Source of the DNA: JALYXI01 sp963716685
Lineage (GTDB): Bacteria > Acidobacteriota > Terriglobia > Bryobacterales > Bryobacteraceae
Direction of reading: 5' to 3'
Assembly: GCA_963716685.1 (NCBI GenBank)
Contig: CAVQTR010000003.1
Span: forward strand, 1,736,001 to 1,800,000
Length of the DNA: 64,000 nucleotides
In this document: piece after piece, positions 25,448 to 35,400 of the stretch
Layout of the letters: every line of letters starts with the position of its first letter
Position numbering within the stretch: position 1 is the stretch's first letter
The notes under the pieces: model-generated
What the model was told of the DNA's origin: nothing
Databases searched by the model: none
What the model saw: the letters and a program-made list of their open reading frames with translations, nothing else
Translations under genes and position numbers: made by a program

Positions 25448-26513
25448 TTCCCGGCATCGAGAGGTAATAACTCTCTGCCAGGTTCTTCCCGTGGAAATAG
25501 GCCGGCAGCAGCAGGTCCGGCCTCGGATTCAGCCCCAGAAACGGCTCGTACACATGGCCCGCGATCCCCGTTACGCCCTCATGCACCAGATCCGCAATCA
25601 TCGTCTGCGGCGAGCCCGCGAACCACGTGCCCACGTTCTGCCAGTTGCCCAAATTCCAGGTTTCGGGCGGCTTCTGGAACGTGCGCGCATTAGTCGAAAC
25701 GAACTCCGTCGCGATCGCCCCTGGCAGCCACTCATAATGCAGATGCCGGTTCTTCCGGTCGTAATCGTTCGACCCCCACGACGCATACCCGATCACGTTC
25801 TTCTGGTCGTACAGCACCTTGCTCGAGTCGTCCAGGATCACGCGGCCTTTGGGCAGCAATGTGGCGGCCGCGCGCAGCCAGCCGTTGCCCGGCGTCGGGT
25901 CGTCGCCCTTCGCATCGATCACGAACATACCCGTATTCCGCGCAATCAAAGCCCGGTCGATCAGTCCGCGCACGTCGTCGAAGTCGTAGCCCGCCAGGCG
26001 CGTCACCAGATACATCGGGAAGCTGCGGTGGTTAAATGCAACCTCGGTCTGTCCGTAGAACGGATTGTGCAGCGCTCCTTTGGTCGGCCAATCGAGCCCT
26101 TTCCGCCTCCCATACATCGCCGCCAGTTCGGAATCCACTGAAGCACGGTCCGCCATCAATCCGTCCTCCGTGCCCTGGATCCGCAGCGGCACGCCCATGG
26201 TCGTCACGATATAAGAGATCTGATCCGTCAGCTTGTTCTGCGCCAGAAACGCGTGGATCGGACCTTCAATGTCCTTGTCATAAACGGCCCGCGTGATCTC
26301 CTCATTCGCGGGAGTGTCGATGGTGACCACATTCGCCAGAGGAATCTTTCGCTGCCGGATGTAATGCGCCGCAATTCGCCGCGAAATAAACGACTGTTTA
26401 TTCTGCACCAGCAGCACATTCGCCGCCGTCTGCGCCGCTGCGGGGAGCGCGCAGACCAGCGTCCAAAGTCCAATAACCGCCAGGGACCGCTTGAAATCCA
26501 CCAAGACGACCAT
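25398..26513 (-). CDS. TIGR03790 family secreted protein
   Basis: A 371-residue protein with a signal peptide (SLAVIGLWTLVCALPAAAQ). It matches the TIGR03790 pattern: VLLVQNKQSFISRRIAAHYI, RKIPLANVVTIDTPANEEI, a GVPLRI strand, and late GYASWGSNDYDRK and HVYEPFLGLNPRPDLLLPAY. Family members occur in acidobacteria, planctomycetes and verrucomicrobia and have no proven function. It overlaps the amine oxidase gene tail to tail by 50 bases and is divergent from a VOC gene across 14 bases. Confidence 0.85.
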   Translation of the reverse strand: MVVLVDFKRSLAVIGLWTLVCALPAAAQTAANVLLVQNKQSFISRRIAAHYIRQRKIPLANVVTIDTPANEEITRAVYDKDIEGPIHAFLAQNKLTDQISYIVTTMGVPLRIQGTEDGLMADRASVDSELAAMYGRRKGLDWPTKGALHNPFYGQTEVAFNHRSFPMYLVTRLAGYDFDDVRGLIDRALIARNTGMFVIDAKGDDPTPGNGWLRAAATLLPKGRVILDDSSKVLYDQKNVIGYASWGSNDYDRKNRHLHYEWLPGAIATEFVSTNARTFQKPPETWNLGNWQNVGTWFAGSPQTMIADLVHEGVTGIAGHVYEPFLGLNPRPDLLLPAYFHGKNLAESYYLSMPGISWQGVVIGDPLCRLQ

Positions 26514-26527
26514 TAGATTAAACCAGG

Positions 26528-27025
26528 ATGAGTTCTCTGCAAAATTACCCCCGCATTACCCCGTTCCTCTGGTTCGATTCCAATGCCGAGGATGCCGTGG
26601 ATTTCTATGTCTCCGTGTTTCCCAACTCCCGCCGCCACGGGACGCGCGGCGCCGGCAAACCGCTCACTATCGCCTTCGAACTTGACGGCCTGAACTTTAC
26701 CGCGCTTAACGGCGGCCCGGTCTTCCAGTTCAACGAGGCCGTATCGTTCGTGATTCGGTGCGATTCCCAGCAGGAAATCGATCGCTACTGGGCCGCCCTC
26801 ACCGAAGGCGGCAGCGAAAGCCGGTGCGGCTGGCTCAAAGACCGGTTCGGCCTCTCATGGCAGGTGGTGCCCGCACGCCTGCCCGAGCTGATCAAAAGCC
26901 CGCACGCCTTTCAGGCCATGCTGCAAATGAAAAAGCTCGACATCGCCGAGCTGGAACGCGCCGCGCTCAGCGGCGATACCGGGACCGCAGATACCAAAGC
27001 AGAAACCCGCCAAACAAGCGATTAA
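26528..27025 (+). CDS. VOC-superfamily protein (PhnB / 3-demethylubiquinone methyltransferase-like)
   Basis: A 165-residue protein of the vicinal oxygen chelate fold, subgroup with the 3-demethylubiquinone-9 3-methyltransferase label (PF06983). It begins ITPFLWFDSNAEDAVDFYVS and FPNSRR, has FTALNGGPVFQFNEAVSFVI and ends the fold with RFGLSWQVVPARLPELI. These proteins are usually small cytoplasmic enzymes or binding proteins of uncertain activity. AGG lies too close to the ATG to be a normal ribosome site. Confidence 0.88.
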   Translation: MSSLQNYPRITPFLWFDSNAEDAVDFYVSVFPNSRRHGTRGAGKPLTIAFELDGLNFTALNGGPVFQFNEAVSFVIRCDSQQEIDRYWAALTEGGSESRCGWLKDRFGLSWQVVPARLPELIKSPHAFQAMLQMKKLDIAELERAALSGDTGTADTKAETRQTSD

Positions 27026-27073
27026 ACAAAAACATTGTATGTCCTAAGATCCACCCGCCGAGGGGGCGAGTGG
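27022..27073 (+). promoter_or_regulatory. weak promoter-like sequence and hairpin before a receptor gene
   Basis: TTAAAC (27022-27027) and TAAGAT (27045-27050) are 17 bases apart, a poor to fair match to a housekeeping promoter. Directly after, CCACCCGCC (27051-27059) and GGCGAGTGG (27065-27073) can form a 9-pair stem with one mismatch and a GAGGG loop. The remaining leader up to 27248 has no recognised riboswitch. The promoter call is tentative; the hairpin is read directly from the sequence. Confidence 0.3.
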
Positions 27074-27248
27074 AGATGCTCCTCGCGGACGGCGGTGCGA
27101 CTCGTACCAGTACAAACCGCGCCCCTGGACTCCGCCCCACATTCGCTCCCGGACCGGGATTGAAATTAAATCCGCGGCCCGGCAAACAAACCCTCATTCC
27201 CGGCGCATCTCTCCCAACCAGCAACTACCGCTACTTCAGAGGTGTTTC

Positions 27249-27950
27249 ATGAGAGCCAGGACGCTCATCGCAATCGGCAGCTTTGTGGCTGTGCTTTTCC
27301 TCGCTACCCGCGCCCACGCGCAGGTTCTGTATGGGTCGCTCACCGGCAACGTCTCCGACACTTCCGGCGCCGCCGTTCCCAACGCCAAAATCGAAACGCT
27401 CGACCCGGCTACCGGCATCTCGCGCCAAACCACCGTCGACGAAAATGGCGTCTATTCCTTCAACGACCTCCAGCCGGGCACCTATAAGGTCACCATCTCG
27501 GCCCCCGCGCTCGGCACCGTGATCGAACAGGGAGTGGTCATCGCCGCCAACGCCGTCCGCCGCGTCGACGTCAAACTCCAGCCCGCGCAGCTCAACCAAA
27601 GCATCGTAGTCGATGCCTCCGTCGCCGTCCTCCAGACCGATCGCGCCGACGTCAGCAACCAGATCGACAGCGCCCAGATCGCCCAGCTTCCCGAACCGGC
27701 TACGCGCAATTACCAAAGCCTGTTGATACTGGTGCCCGGCTACTCGCCGCCCGCCTCCTCTCACTCCGAAGCCGGCAATCCCCAGGGCGCGCTCGCCACC
27801 AACGTCAACGGCGCGTCATACAACAACAACAACACGCGGCTCGAAGGCGCCAGCGATCTCTATCCCTGGCTGCCCGAAATTGCCGCTTACATTCCCGTCC
27901 TCCGAAGCCATCCAGACCGTCAACGTGGTCTCCGCCAGCTTCGACGCTGA
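27249..27950 (+). pseudogene. TonB-dependent receptor (Oar-like), N-terminal part before a frameshift
   Basis: The first 233 codons encode a signal peptide (IAIGSFVAVLFLATRAHAQ), a carboxypeptidase-regulatory-like domain (VSDTSGAAVPNAKIETLDP, DLQPGTYKVTIS) and the start of a plug domain (AQLPEPATRNYQSLLILVPG, NNNNTRLEGASDLYPWLPE). After AAYIP the frame runs into unrelated residues and a stop at 27950, while the expected SEAIQTVNVV continues in another frame. One extra base near 27895-27912 accounts for this. AGAGG precedes the ATG. See the next feature for the rest of the receptor. Confidence 0.87.
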
Positions 27951-30570
27951 ACAGGGCATGGCCGGAGGCTCCGTGGTCAACGTTTTCATCAAGTCCGGCA
28001 CCAATCAGTTCCACGGCGCCGCGTGGGAATACAACCAGATCAGCGCGCTCAAGGCCCGCAACTATTTCTATTACGGCGCCACCAACCCCAAGAACATCCT
28101 GAACCAGTTCGGTGGCAACTTCGGCGGACCGATCAAGCGCAACAAACTGTTCTTTTTTGGCAATTGGGAAGAAACCTCCAAACGCGCCAACGTCTCCGCC
28201 CTTCAGACCGTGGCCACAGACCCGCTGCGCCAGGGTAACTTCTCCGCGACCGGCACCACCATTTACGATCCTTCGACCGGCGCCGCCAACGGAACCGGCC
28301 GTCAGCCGTTCCCCAACAACACCATCCCGAGCAGCCGCTTCGCCTTCGCTTCCCAGAAGATGATCACCCTCATGCCGGAACCCAATCAGGCCTCGGCCGT
28401 CACTACGGCCACCAACGATTACTTCGCCAGCGGCAGTTACTCCTCCACGCATCACAATATCGATAGCAAGATCAACTACAATCCCACCGAGAAGAGCGCC
28501 GTGTTTGGCCGCTATTCCATCTCCCCGAGCAACATCTTCGATCCGCCCGGCCTGGGCGCTGCCGAAGGCAACACGCTCGATGGCGGCCAGCCCGGAACCG
28601 CGACCGGCCTCGTGCAAAGCGTCGGCGTCGGCGGCACTTACAGCATCACCCCCTCGCTTCTGGCCGACGGCAACTTCGGCTACACGCGCCTCCGCATCGC
28701 CGCCCAGAACGTCGACATCAAACAGAATTATGGCCTCACCACTCTGAACATCCCCGGCACCAATGGCCCCTACAGCCTCGACGGCGGCTATCCCAACTTC
28801 GGCGTGACGGGCTTCTCCTCGTTCGGCAACTCCAACGTCTCGAACCCGTTTCTGTTCCGCGACAACGTCTTTGTCACCGGCGGAAATCTCAGCTGGACCA
28901 AAGGCGCGCACTCTATGCGCTTCGGCTTCGAATACCAGCACTTCGGGATCAACCACTTTCAGCCGCAGACTTCCTTCGGACCCCGCGGCGGCTTCAGCTT
29001 CACCGGCGGCGTTACGGCTCTCAACGGTGGTGCCTCGCCCAACCTGAACAACGCCTGGGCGGACTTCCTGCTCGGCCTGCCGCAAAGCATGGGCATCTCC
29101 ACCGAATACATCAACCCCGCCACCGTTCGCGATTCCGCCTACGCTTTCTATGCCCGCGACCAGTGGCAGGTGAACCGCAAACTCACGGTCAACTACGGTG
29201 TGCGCTATGAATACTATCCGTTCGCCACGCGTGACAACTACGGCGGCGACGTCTACAACCCGCAAACCGGCATCGTCACATTGGGCGGCGTCAACGGCAC
29301 GCCCCACAGCGGAGGCGTGAACGTCGGCGCGGGACAGATCGGTCCGCGCGTCGGCTTCGCTTACCGCCTGGATGAGAAGACCGTCCTGCGCGCCGGCTTC
29401 GGGATCAGTGTCGACCCCAACAGCTTCCGCGCCGAACGCGACGCCTATCCCGCTATCATCGCGCTCTCGTTGAACGGCGCCACTTCCTATCAGCCCGCCG
29501 GGTCCCTCGCGACCGGGCTCCCGCCCATCGTTGGCCCCAACCTGGCCGCCGGAAGCTTCCCGCTCCCCACTTCCATCGCCACTACTACGTTCCCCGCAAA
29601 CTTCAATCGCGGTTATGTGGAAACCCTCAATGTCACCCTGCAGCGCCAGTTCGCCGGATTTAGCGCGCAGGCCGGCTTTGTCGGCTCCCGCGCCATCCGC
29701 CACACTGATCAGGTGAACGTCAACGCTTCCGGTCCCGGTGGCGGAACCGCCGGACGCGCTTACTACGGCATCACCGGTCAAACCACGGACATCACCATGG
29801 TCGAGCCTTTCAACACGTCAAAATACAACTCGCTCCAGACGCAAATCACGCGCCGTCTGGGCGCCGGCATCTTCGGCGTCAGCTATACCTATTCGAAAGC
29901 CCTCGACTACGGCGATAACGACGACTCCGGCCTCACCTTCAACTGGATCCCCATGTACCGCCGCAATTATGCCCTCGCCGGCTTCGACCGCACCCACAAC
30001 TTCGAAATGTTTTCCAACTACGCGCTGCCCTTCGGCAAAGGCCAGCGCTGGCTGCAATCGGGCGTGCTCTCTACCGTGGCCGGCGGCTGGCAGCTCAACG
30101 GCATCATGAGCCGCTTCAGCGGCACTCCGTTCACTGTCGCCACTGCCGGCACCTCGCTCAACGCGCCCGGCAACACCCAGACCGCGCAGCAGGTGCTGCC
30201 CTCCGTTGCCATCCTGGGCGGCCACGGCATCGGAGCCAACGGCGCTTCTTATTTCAATCCCGCCGCCTTCGCCACCGTGAACATCGTCAGCTTCGGCAAC
30301 AGCGGCCGCGACATCCTGCGCGGACCCGGCCTGTTCAACACCAACCTCAGCCTGTTCCGCAACTTCCGCCTGACCGAGCGCTTCGGGCTGCAGTTCCGCG
30401 CCGAAGCATTCAACTTCACCAACACGCCGCAGTTCGGCAACCCCGGCGCCACCGTCTCCTCCGCCACATTCAATGCCGATGGCTCGGTCAAAGCCCTCAA
30501 CGGCTACTCGCAAATCACCTCCGCCGGCGGCGAAAGGCAGCTCCGTTTCGCGTTAAAGTTGAATTTCTAG
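27880..30570 (+). pseudogene. TonB-dependent receptor (Oar-like), plug and beta-barrel after a frameshift
   Basis: The receptor resumes in this frame at about 27908 with SEAIQTVNVVSASFDAEQG and VVNVFIKSGTNQFHG, then a barrel of about 880 residues ending ERQLRFALKLNF with the C-terminal aromatic typical of outer-membrane proteins. TonB-type plug and barrel motifs are intact (GGNFGGPIKRNKLFFFGNWE, FNRGYVETLNVTLQRQF, FRAEAFNFTNTPQFGNP). The joined protein would be about 1105 residues. The stop at 30568-30570 is 2 bases before the ECF sigma start, so receptor and sigma/anti-sigma genes are likely in one transcript. The ligand is unknown. Confidence 0.88.
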
Positions 30571-30572
30571 CG

Positions 30573-31115
30573 TTGCCCGGTTTGACGGAACTCGAAACAG
30601 TCGACCGCTTCCTGTCCGCGCCGACGGAAGAGTCGTTCTCCGGGTTGTTCCAGGCCGTCTACCCGCAGGTGGTGCGCTATTTTTCGTTCCGCGGCTTCGC
30701 CCGGGAACTCTCCGAGGAAATGGCCCAGGACGTTATGGTCGCCGTGTATCGCAAAAGCTCCACCATCCGCGACCGTGGCCTGTTCCGTCCCTGGCTCTTC
30801 AAAGTCGCCCAAAACACCATGCGCCAGCACCTGCGCCGCACCCAGAACGATCCGCGCCTGCAGCCTCTGGAAGACGCCGTGCGCGAGCGCGAGGCACCCG
30901 GCCCCGTCCACGCCCACCACGGCTTTCTCGACATGATCAGCATCCTTTCCGAAGACGAGCGCCAGGTGATGACCCTGCGCTACATCGACGACCTCAGTTA
31001 CGACGAAATCGCTCAGGTGCTCGGCATCCCCATGGGCACCGTGAAGTGGAAGATTTTCGACAGCAAATCGCGGATCTGCGCGCACCTGCGCCAGCGCCAG
31101 CCGGAGCCCGTATGA
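30573..31115 (+). CDS. ECF-type RNA polymerase sigma factor
   Basis: A 180-residue sigma-70-family factor of the ECF group, with region 2 (LFQAVYPQVVRYFSFRGFA, then SEEMAQDVMVAVYRK and FRPWLFKVAQNTMRQHLRR) and region 4 (ILSEDERQVMTLRYIDDLSY, DEIAQVLGIPMGTVKWKIFD). It should direct RNA polymerase to a small regulon. The start is a TTG 2 bases after the receptor stop. The stop overlaps the anti-sigma start (ATGA). The position directly behind a TonB-type receptor recalls iron-starvation sigma systems but the gene order differs from FecI-FecR-FecA. Confidence 0.93.
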   Translation: MPGLTELETVDRFLSAPTEESFSGLFQAVYPQVVRYFSFRGFARELSEEMAQDVMVAVYRKSSTIRDRGLFRPWLFKVAQNTMRQHLRRTQNDPRLQPLEDAVREREAPGPVHAHHGFLDMISILSEDERQVMTLRYIDDLSYDEIAQVLGIPMGTVKWKIFDSKSRICAHLRQRQPEPV

Positions 31116-31588
31116 ACCACTGCCTCAAACCCGATATCTGGAACCGATTCCTCGATGGCTCGCTCTCGCCCGCCGAAGGAGCCGCCGCTGAAAGTCACCT
31201 CTCCGCCTGTTCCCAGTGCCGCCTGGTCGCCACGGAGTTTGTTCACGTGGAAGAGGTGCTCGCGGGCGCCGCTCAGGAAGCCTGCCGCCGCGCCGCCATG
31301 GAACCGGCGGAAATCCGCACGGCTCTTGATCGCTTCCGCGGCCGCCTTCACGAACCCCGCGGCATCGCCTGCTGTGTCGATGCGCTCGGTTTCTTCCTCT
31401 CCGCCATGCTCGGCGCCTCCGCCGGCTCCAAAGTGATGCGTTCCGCCGCGCGCCAGGCTGAAATCACCGAAGCCCGCTGGCCCGATTTCATCGCCCGCCT
31501 CTCCGTCATGATAAGTGACCTGTGCGGCGAAGGCGCCGGCGCCATCGTCACTTACATCGGCAAGCTTGCCGAACCGGAAACTGCATGA
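31112..31588 (+). CDS. zinc-finger anti-sigma-like protein
   Basis: A 158-residue protein with a ZAS-type motif H-x3-C-x2-C (H29, C33, C36 in SHLSACSQCRLV) at the N-terminus, the usual sigma-binding zinc domain. The helical middle contains an Ala-rich stretch (DALGFFLSAMLGASAGS) that is not a convincing transmembrane helix, so the protein may be soluble. The C-terminus has a small hydrophobic-alternating helix. It overlaps the sigma gene at its start and the following membrane-protein gene at its end, which supports a sigma/anti-sigma pair. The signal that releases the sigma factor is unknown. Confidence 0.82.
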   Translation: MNHCLKPDIWNRFLDGSLSPAEGAAAESHLSACSQCRLVATEFVHVEEVLAGAAQEACRRAAMEPAEIRTALDRFRGRLHEPRGIACCVDALGFFLSAMLGASAGSKVMRSAARQAEITEARWPDFIARLSVMISDLCGEGAGAIVTYIGKLAEPETA

Positions 31589-32463
31589 CCCCGCGCCGCA
31601 TTTACTTCGGCTACGCCCTGCTGTTCTTCGCGCTGGTGCTTGCCGGGTTCTATCCGCCGCCGAACCGCCATCCCGATCTCGGCCCGCGCGCCTGGGTGCT
31701 GGTCCTCCGCGCCGTCATCCCCTACAGCATCGCCTTCGTTCTCTGCCTCTCCGTGGCCCGCGAACACCGCCGCGATTCCTGGTTCCGCCTCGCCTGGCTC
31801 GCCTTCGCCGTCAACGCCGCGTCCTCAGTGGTGCGCCACATCGCCGATACGCCCCTTTGGAACCGCCTCTCGCCCGGCTACAGTTCCGGAATCGCCATCG
31901 CGCTCATTCGCCAGACCGCCATCGTCGCCGGGCTTGGCGCGCTGCTCGCCGGTGTCGTCGCGATTGTCTGGGCCTTCCACCGCATGGGCATCGGCCTCTC
32001 GCCCCGCCGCTGGGATATCGCCGCCATAGCCGGCGTCTTCGCCGTCCTCGCCACCATCTTATACTTCCGCGAAGGTCTGGCCGAAGCCCGCTCCGCCTCC
32101 AGCCTTGCCCGCTACCTGCAGCAACTCGGCCTCATCCTCCTCGCCGCCGGCGCCGCCGTCAGCATTCTGGTCTACCGCCTCGCCCGCCAGATGAGCGGCG
32201 GCCGCCTCGGACTCACCATGCTCACTTTGGTCATCTATACCGTTTTGCGCTGCGTTCTGGTCTGCATTGCGCTCTTTCCGTCGTTTGCAGACGCTATCGA
32301 GCCCGTCCGCATTCCGCTCGATTTCGCGGTGCCGTGGCTGTTCGCCCTCGCCGCCGTTTACCGCAGTGGTATTGCTTCCCACGGCGCCGCCCAGATCCCC
32401 AAAAGTTCGCCTGTTTCACCCTTGGTGGAGCAAACATTTTCGGCTTCCGGGCGCATCTCCTGA
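31585..32463 (+). CDS. eight-transmembrane-segment protein of unknown function
   Basis: A 292-residue inner-membrane protein with about eight hydrophobic segments: YALLFFALVLAGFYPP, WVLVLRAVIPYSIAFVLCL, LAWLAFAVNAASSVV, AIVAGLGALLAGVVAIVWAF, WDIAAIAGVFAVLATILYF, LGLILLAAGAAVSILVY, LTMLTLVIYTVLRCVLVCIA and PWLFALAAVYRSG. No known family is recognised; the topology resembles 7TM sensory or permease-like proteins. It overlaps the anti-sigma gene by four bases. It could be the membrane partner that transmits the inducing signal, since the anti-sigma seems to lack its own anchor. That role is inferred. Confidence 0.75.
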   Translation: MTPRRIYFGYALLFFALVLAGFYPPPNRHPDLGPRAWVLVLRAVIPYSIAFVLCLSVAREHRRDSWFRLAWLAFAVNAASSVVRHIADTPLWNRLSPGYSSGIAIALIRQTAIVAGLGALLAGVVAIVWAFHRMGIGLSPRRWDIAAIAGVFAVLATILYFREGLAEARSASSLARYLQQLGLILLAAGAAVSILVYRLARQMSGGRLGLTMLTLVIYTVLRCVLVCIALFPSFADAIEPVRIPLDFAVPWLFALAAVYRSGIASHGAAQIPKSSPVSPLVEQTFSASGRIS

Positions 32464-32479
32464 TCCAGAGACCTCCTGC

Positions 32480-35400
32480 ATGAATCGGCTTCTTCTTCTT
32501 GCGCTGAGCGTGTGTTCGCTCTCCGACGCCGCGCCCCTTCCCGTCATCGTTTCGAAGTCCGCTCCGGTGCGGTCCGAAACCATACCGCTCAACGGTGTCG
32601 ATTCCCATCACCAGTACAGCGTCCTCTACTCCCTCACCTCCACGATCCCCGGCGCCACCGCCGCAGTGGAAATCCGCCAGGGCGCCACCGTTCTCGCTGC
32701 AAAAACCCTTCACACCGGTGACAACGATTTCTACACCCAGTTCCGCCTCCCGCACCCCGGTCCCGGGCCGGTACTCGTGATTGAAGCCGGCTCCACGCCG
32801 GCGCAGTACAAGCTCGAAGTGAACCGCTGGCCGCTCTCCGGTCAGGTGAAAAGCGCGCCCTCCCATCGCTGGCAGGAAGCTACCCTCATTCCGCTCGGCA
32901 AAACCGTCTTTGCCTCCGGTGACGACGCCGAGTACATTCCGCTGCCCGTCACCTCCCGCAAAGGCATCGTCGAAGACCCCAACACCACCGACTGGTATAA
33001 GTTCGAGTTCACCTCTGCCAAACCCCGGCTCGTCTTCTTCCAAATCGACCTGATGGAGCGCGACCAGGTGCCGGTGAACGTCGCTGTCTATCGCGTGGTG
33101 AATGGAAAGCTTGCCGAATTCTACGAAGGCGAAGATCCCGTCACGCTCCCGCATGAAGTTCAGGCCCTGCCCGGTAACAAGTTCACCCCGCGCATCCTCA
33201 AGGACACCGGCATCTACTACGTCTCCGTCAAAGGCAGCCATCCCGAGTACAAATTTCGCACTCGCGTCTATGACGCCCCGCCCTACGCCGACCCCCACGA
33301 AGCCGTTCGCGCCGCCGTGGATTACATCCTGGCCGCGGGCGATTCCTGGCACGCCAACACACCCCGCCGCGGCGGCATTCTCGATCGCGTGGACAGCATC
33401 CATCAGGAAACGTCGCTCTGCGTCGGCTGCCACACCACGCACTTCCCGCAGCGCGCGCAGCTCTACGCTACGCGCAACGGCTACCCGGTCGTGCAGCGGC
33501 AGCAGCTGCAGTTTCTCTCCGAGCGCTTCTACAACAACCCGCGCCCGTTTTACGGCTTCGAAGAGCAGGGCGCCACGTGGGCCCGCATGATCTCCGCTCC
33601 CGCCAACGTCCTCGGCCGCATGTCCCACCTGATGGGCATCTTCGAAGACCAGATCACCGGTGCGCCGCGCGCTGCCTTCCACAACGGCATCAACAAATAC
33701 CTCCGAATCTACTACGCCGATCGCGACCGCCTGCCCGCCGATGAAACCAACGGCAACACGCCGATTGTCAGCGCACATGAAGTCGCCTGGTACGCCTGGT
33801 CCTCCGACAAGGATCCCCGCATGGGCGACATGATCGCCAAAGGCGAGGTCAAAAACATGATCGACCTCTGCTACCAGACGCTGGCCCTTGCGGACATCGA
33901 TCGCGCCAAGTACAAAGACCAGATCGCGAAGAATGCCGCCCGCATCCTCTCCCTCCAGCGTCCCGACGGCCAGTGGTCCGCACGTTTTGAAGCGAACCAG
34001 CCCGAAGTGGAATTCCAGACCGGCCACGCGCTCTGGGCCCTGCAGGCGGCCGGTATCCCGCTCGAAAATCCGCAGGTTGCAAAAGCCGTCCAGTATCTGC
34101 TGAAGCGTCAGCAGCCCTTCGGCGGCTGGATGGATCCCCTGCAGTCCTTCGAAAACTTCCGCACGCCGTTCCGCGAAACCCAGATGGCGGTGCTCGCCCT
34201 GAGCGCGTACTACCCGCAGCCCGGTCGCGCCAAAGGCTGGAACTCCCCGAAACTCGACGCCCTCTCCGCCGACCCCGTTACCCTTCTCGAACAACTCGAC
34301 AACGTTTGGGACGCGCCGTCCGACGCCGTTCGCCGCCAGATTGTGGAAGCGGCCCGCTCGAATGACACGCTCATCCGTCAGGCCGCCGTCGAAGCGCTCG
34401 GCCGTCTCGGCACGGACGAACCGGTGCTCGTCGCCGCTCTGGGTGACCCGAGCAAGATGGTGCAGCGCACCGCCGCGTGGGCCATCCGTCAGGAGTACAG
34501 CCGCCATCCCGAAACGCCGTCGGCCAAGCTGATCGCCGCGCTCAACTCTCCGAGCGACCGGACGCGCTGGGGCGCTACCCGCGTCTTTGCGCAGCACTTT
34601 TCCGCGCTCGCCCGGCGCTCCGAATTCGCCGCGCCGCTCGCCCGGCTCGTCGCCGACCCCTCCGTCACCGTTCGCATGCAGGCCGTCAAGGGCCTCTGGC
34701 AGTTCTGGTTCTGGTCTGCCGATTCCGGCACGAAGAGCATGATTGAGGACACGATTCTCGCCGCCATGGCCAAACCGCAGTCGCCGTGGGTGGAAACCAA
34801 CCTGCGCGCGGCCGTCTACAATCTGGCTGACGAGAACATCCGCTACCTCTATAACAACTGGGTGCCGCTGCTCTCCCGCCAGGAAGACCGCGAGCGCGCC
34901 ATCAACGGCCGCCTCTCGGTGGAAGCGCGCCTTGCCGGTAAGTTCGCCACGGTCCTCGAAACCGGACCCGAAACGCAGAAGAAGGCCCTCCTTCGCGCCC
35001 TCAACGAATTCCCGCTCCGGCGCGGCGACATCTACGACGTCGAAAGCGACCTCACCAGCGTCGCGCCGCCCGTCTATAACCGCATTGGCAACGATATCGA
35101 ACAGATCGTCTTCTTCGGCGACAGCGCCGGCCGCATGGCGCGCGCCATCTCACCCCTGCTCGATTCCACCGACCCCGAAATGCGCCGCCTCGCCGCGGAA
35201 TCCGCCATGCTCGTCCGCGAAACCAAATTCGGCGACGTCAACCGCCTCGCCGGACCCGCGCCCGCCGAGGTAAAAACCATCTCCGCCAAACTGGAAAAGA
35301 TGCCGGAAGGCGTCGAGGTTCTGCACGCGCTGAAACCGCCTCCGCCCGCCGCTGCCCGTGCCGCAAAAGGCGGCGCCCCGGCCGTAAAGGTCAAACTGGA

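Noticed and set aside
27805..29781. A 658-codon open frame antisense to a receptor gene
   Set aside because: It mirrors a well-supported TonB-type receptor; the residues are a low-complexity mix of Gly, Ala and Val with no motif, typical of the reverse frame of GC-rich coding DNA.
32294..34597. A 767-codon open frame antisense to the di-haem HEAT gene
   Set aside because: The opposite strand has a signal peptide, haem motifs and repeats; this frame has none and is a GC-driven shadow.
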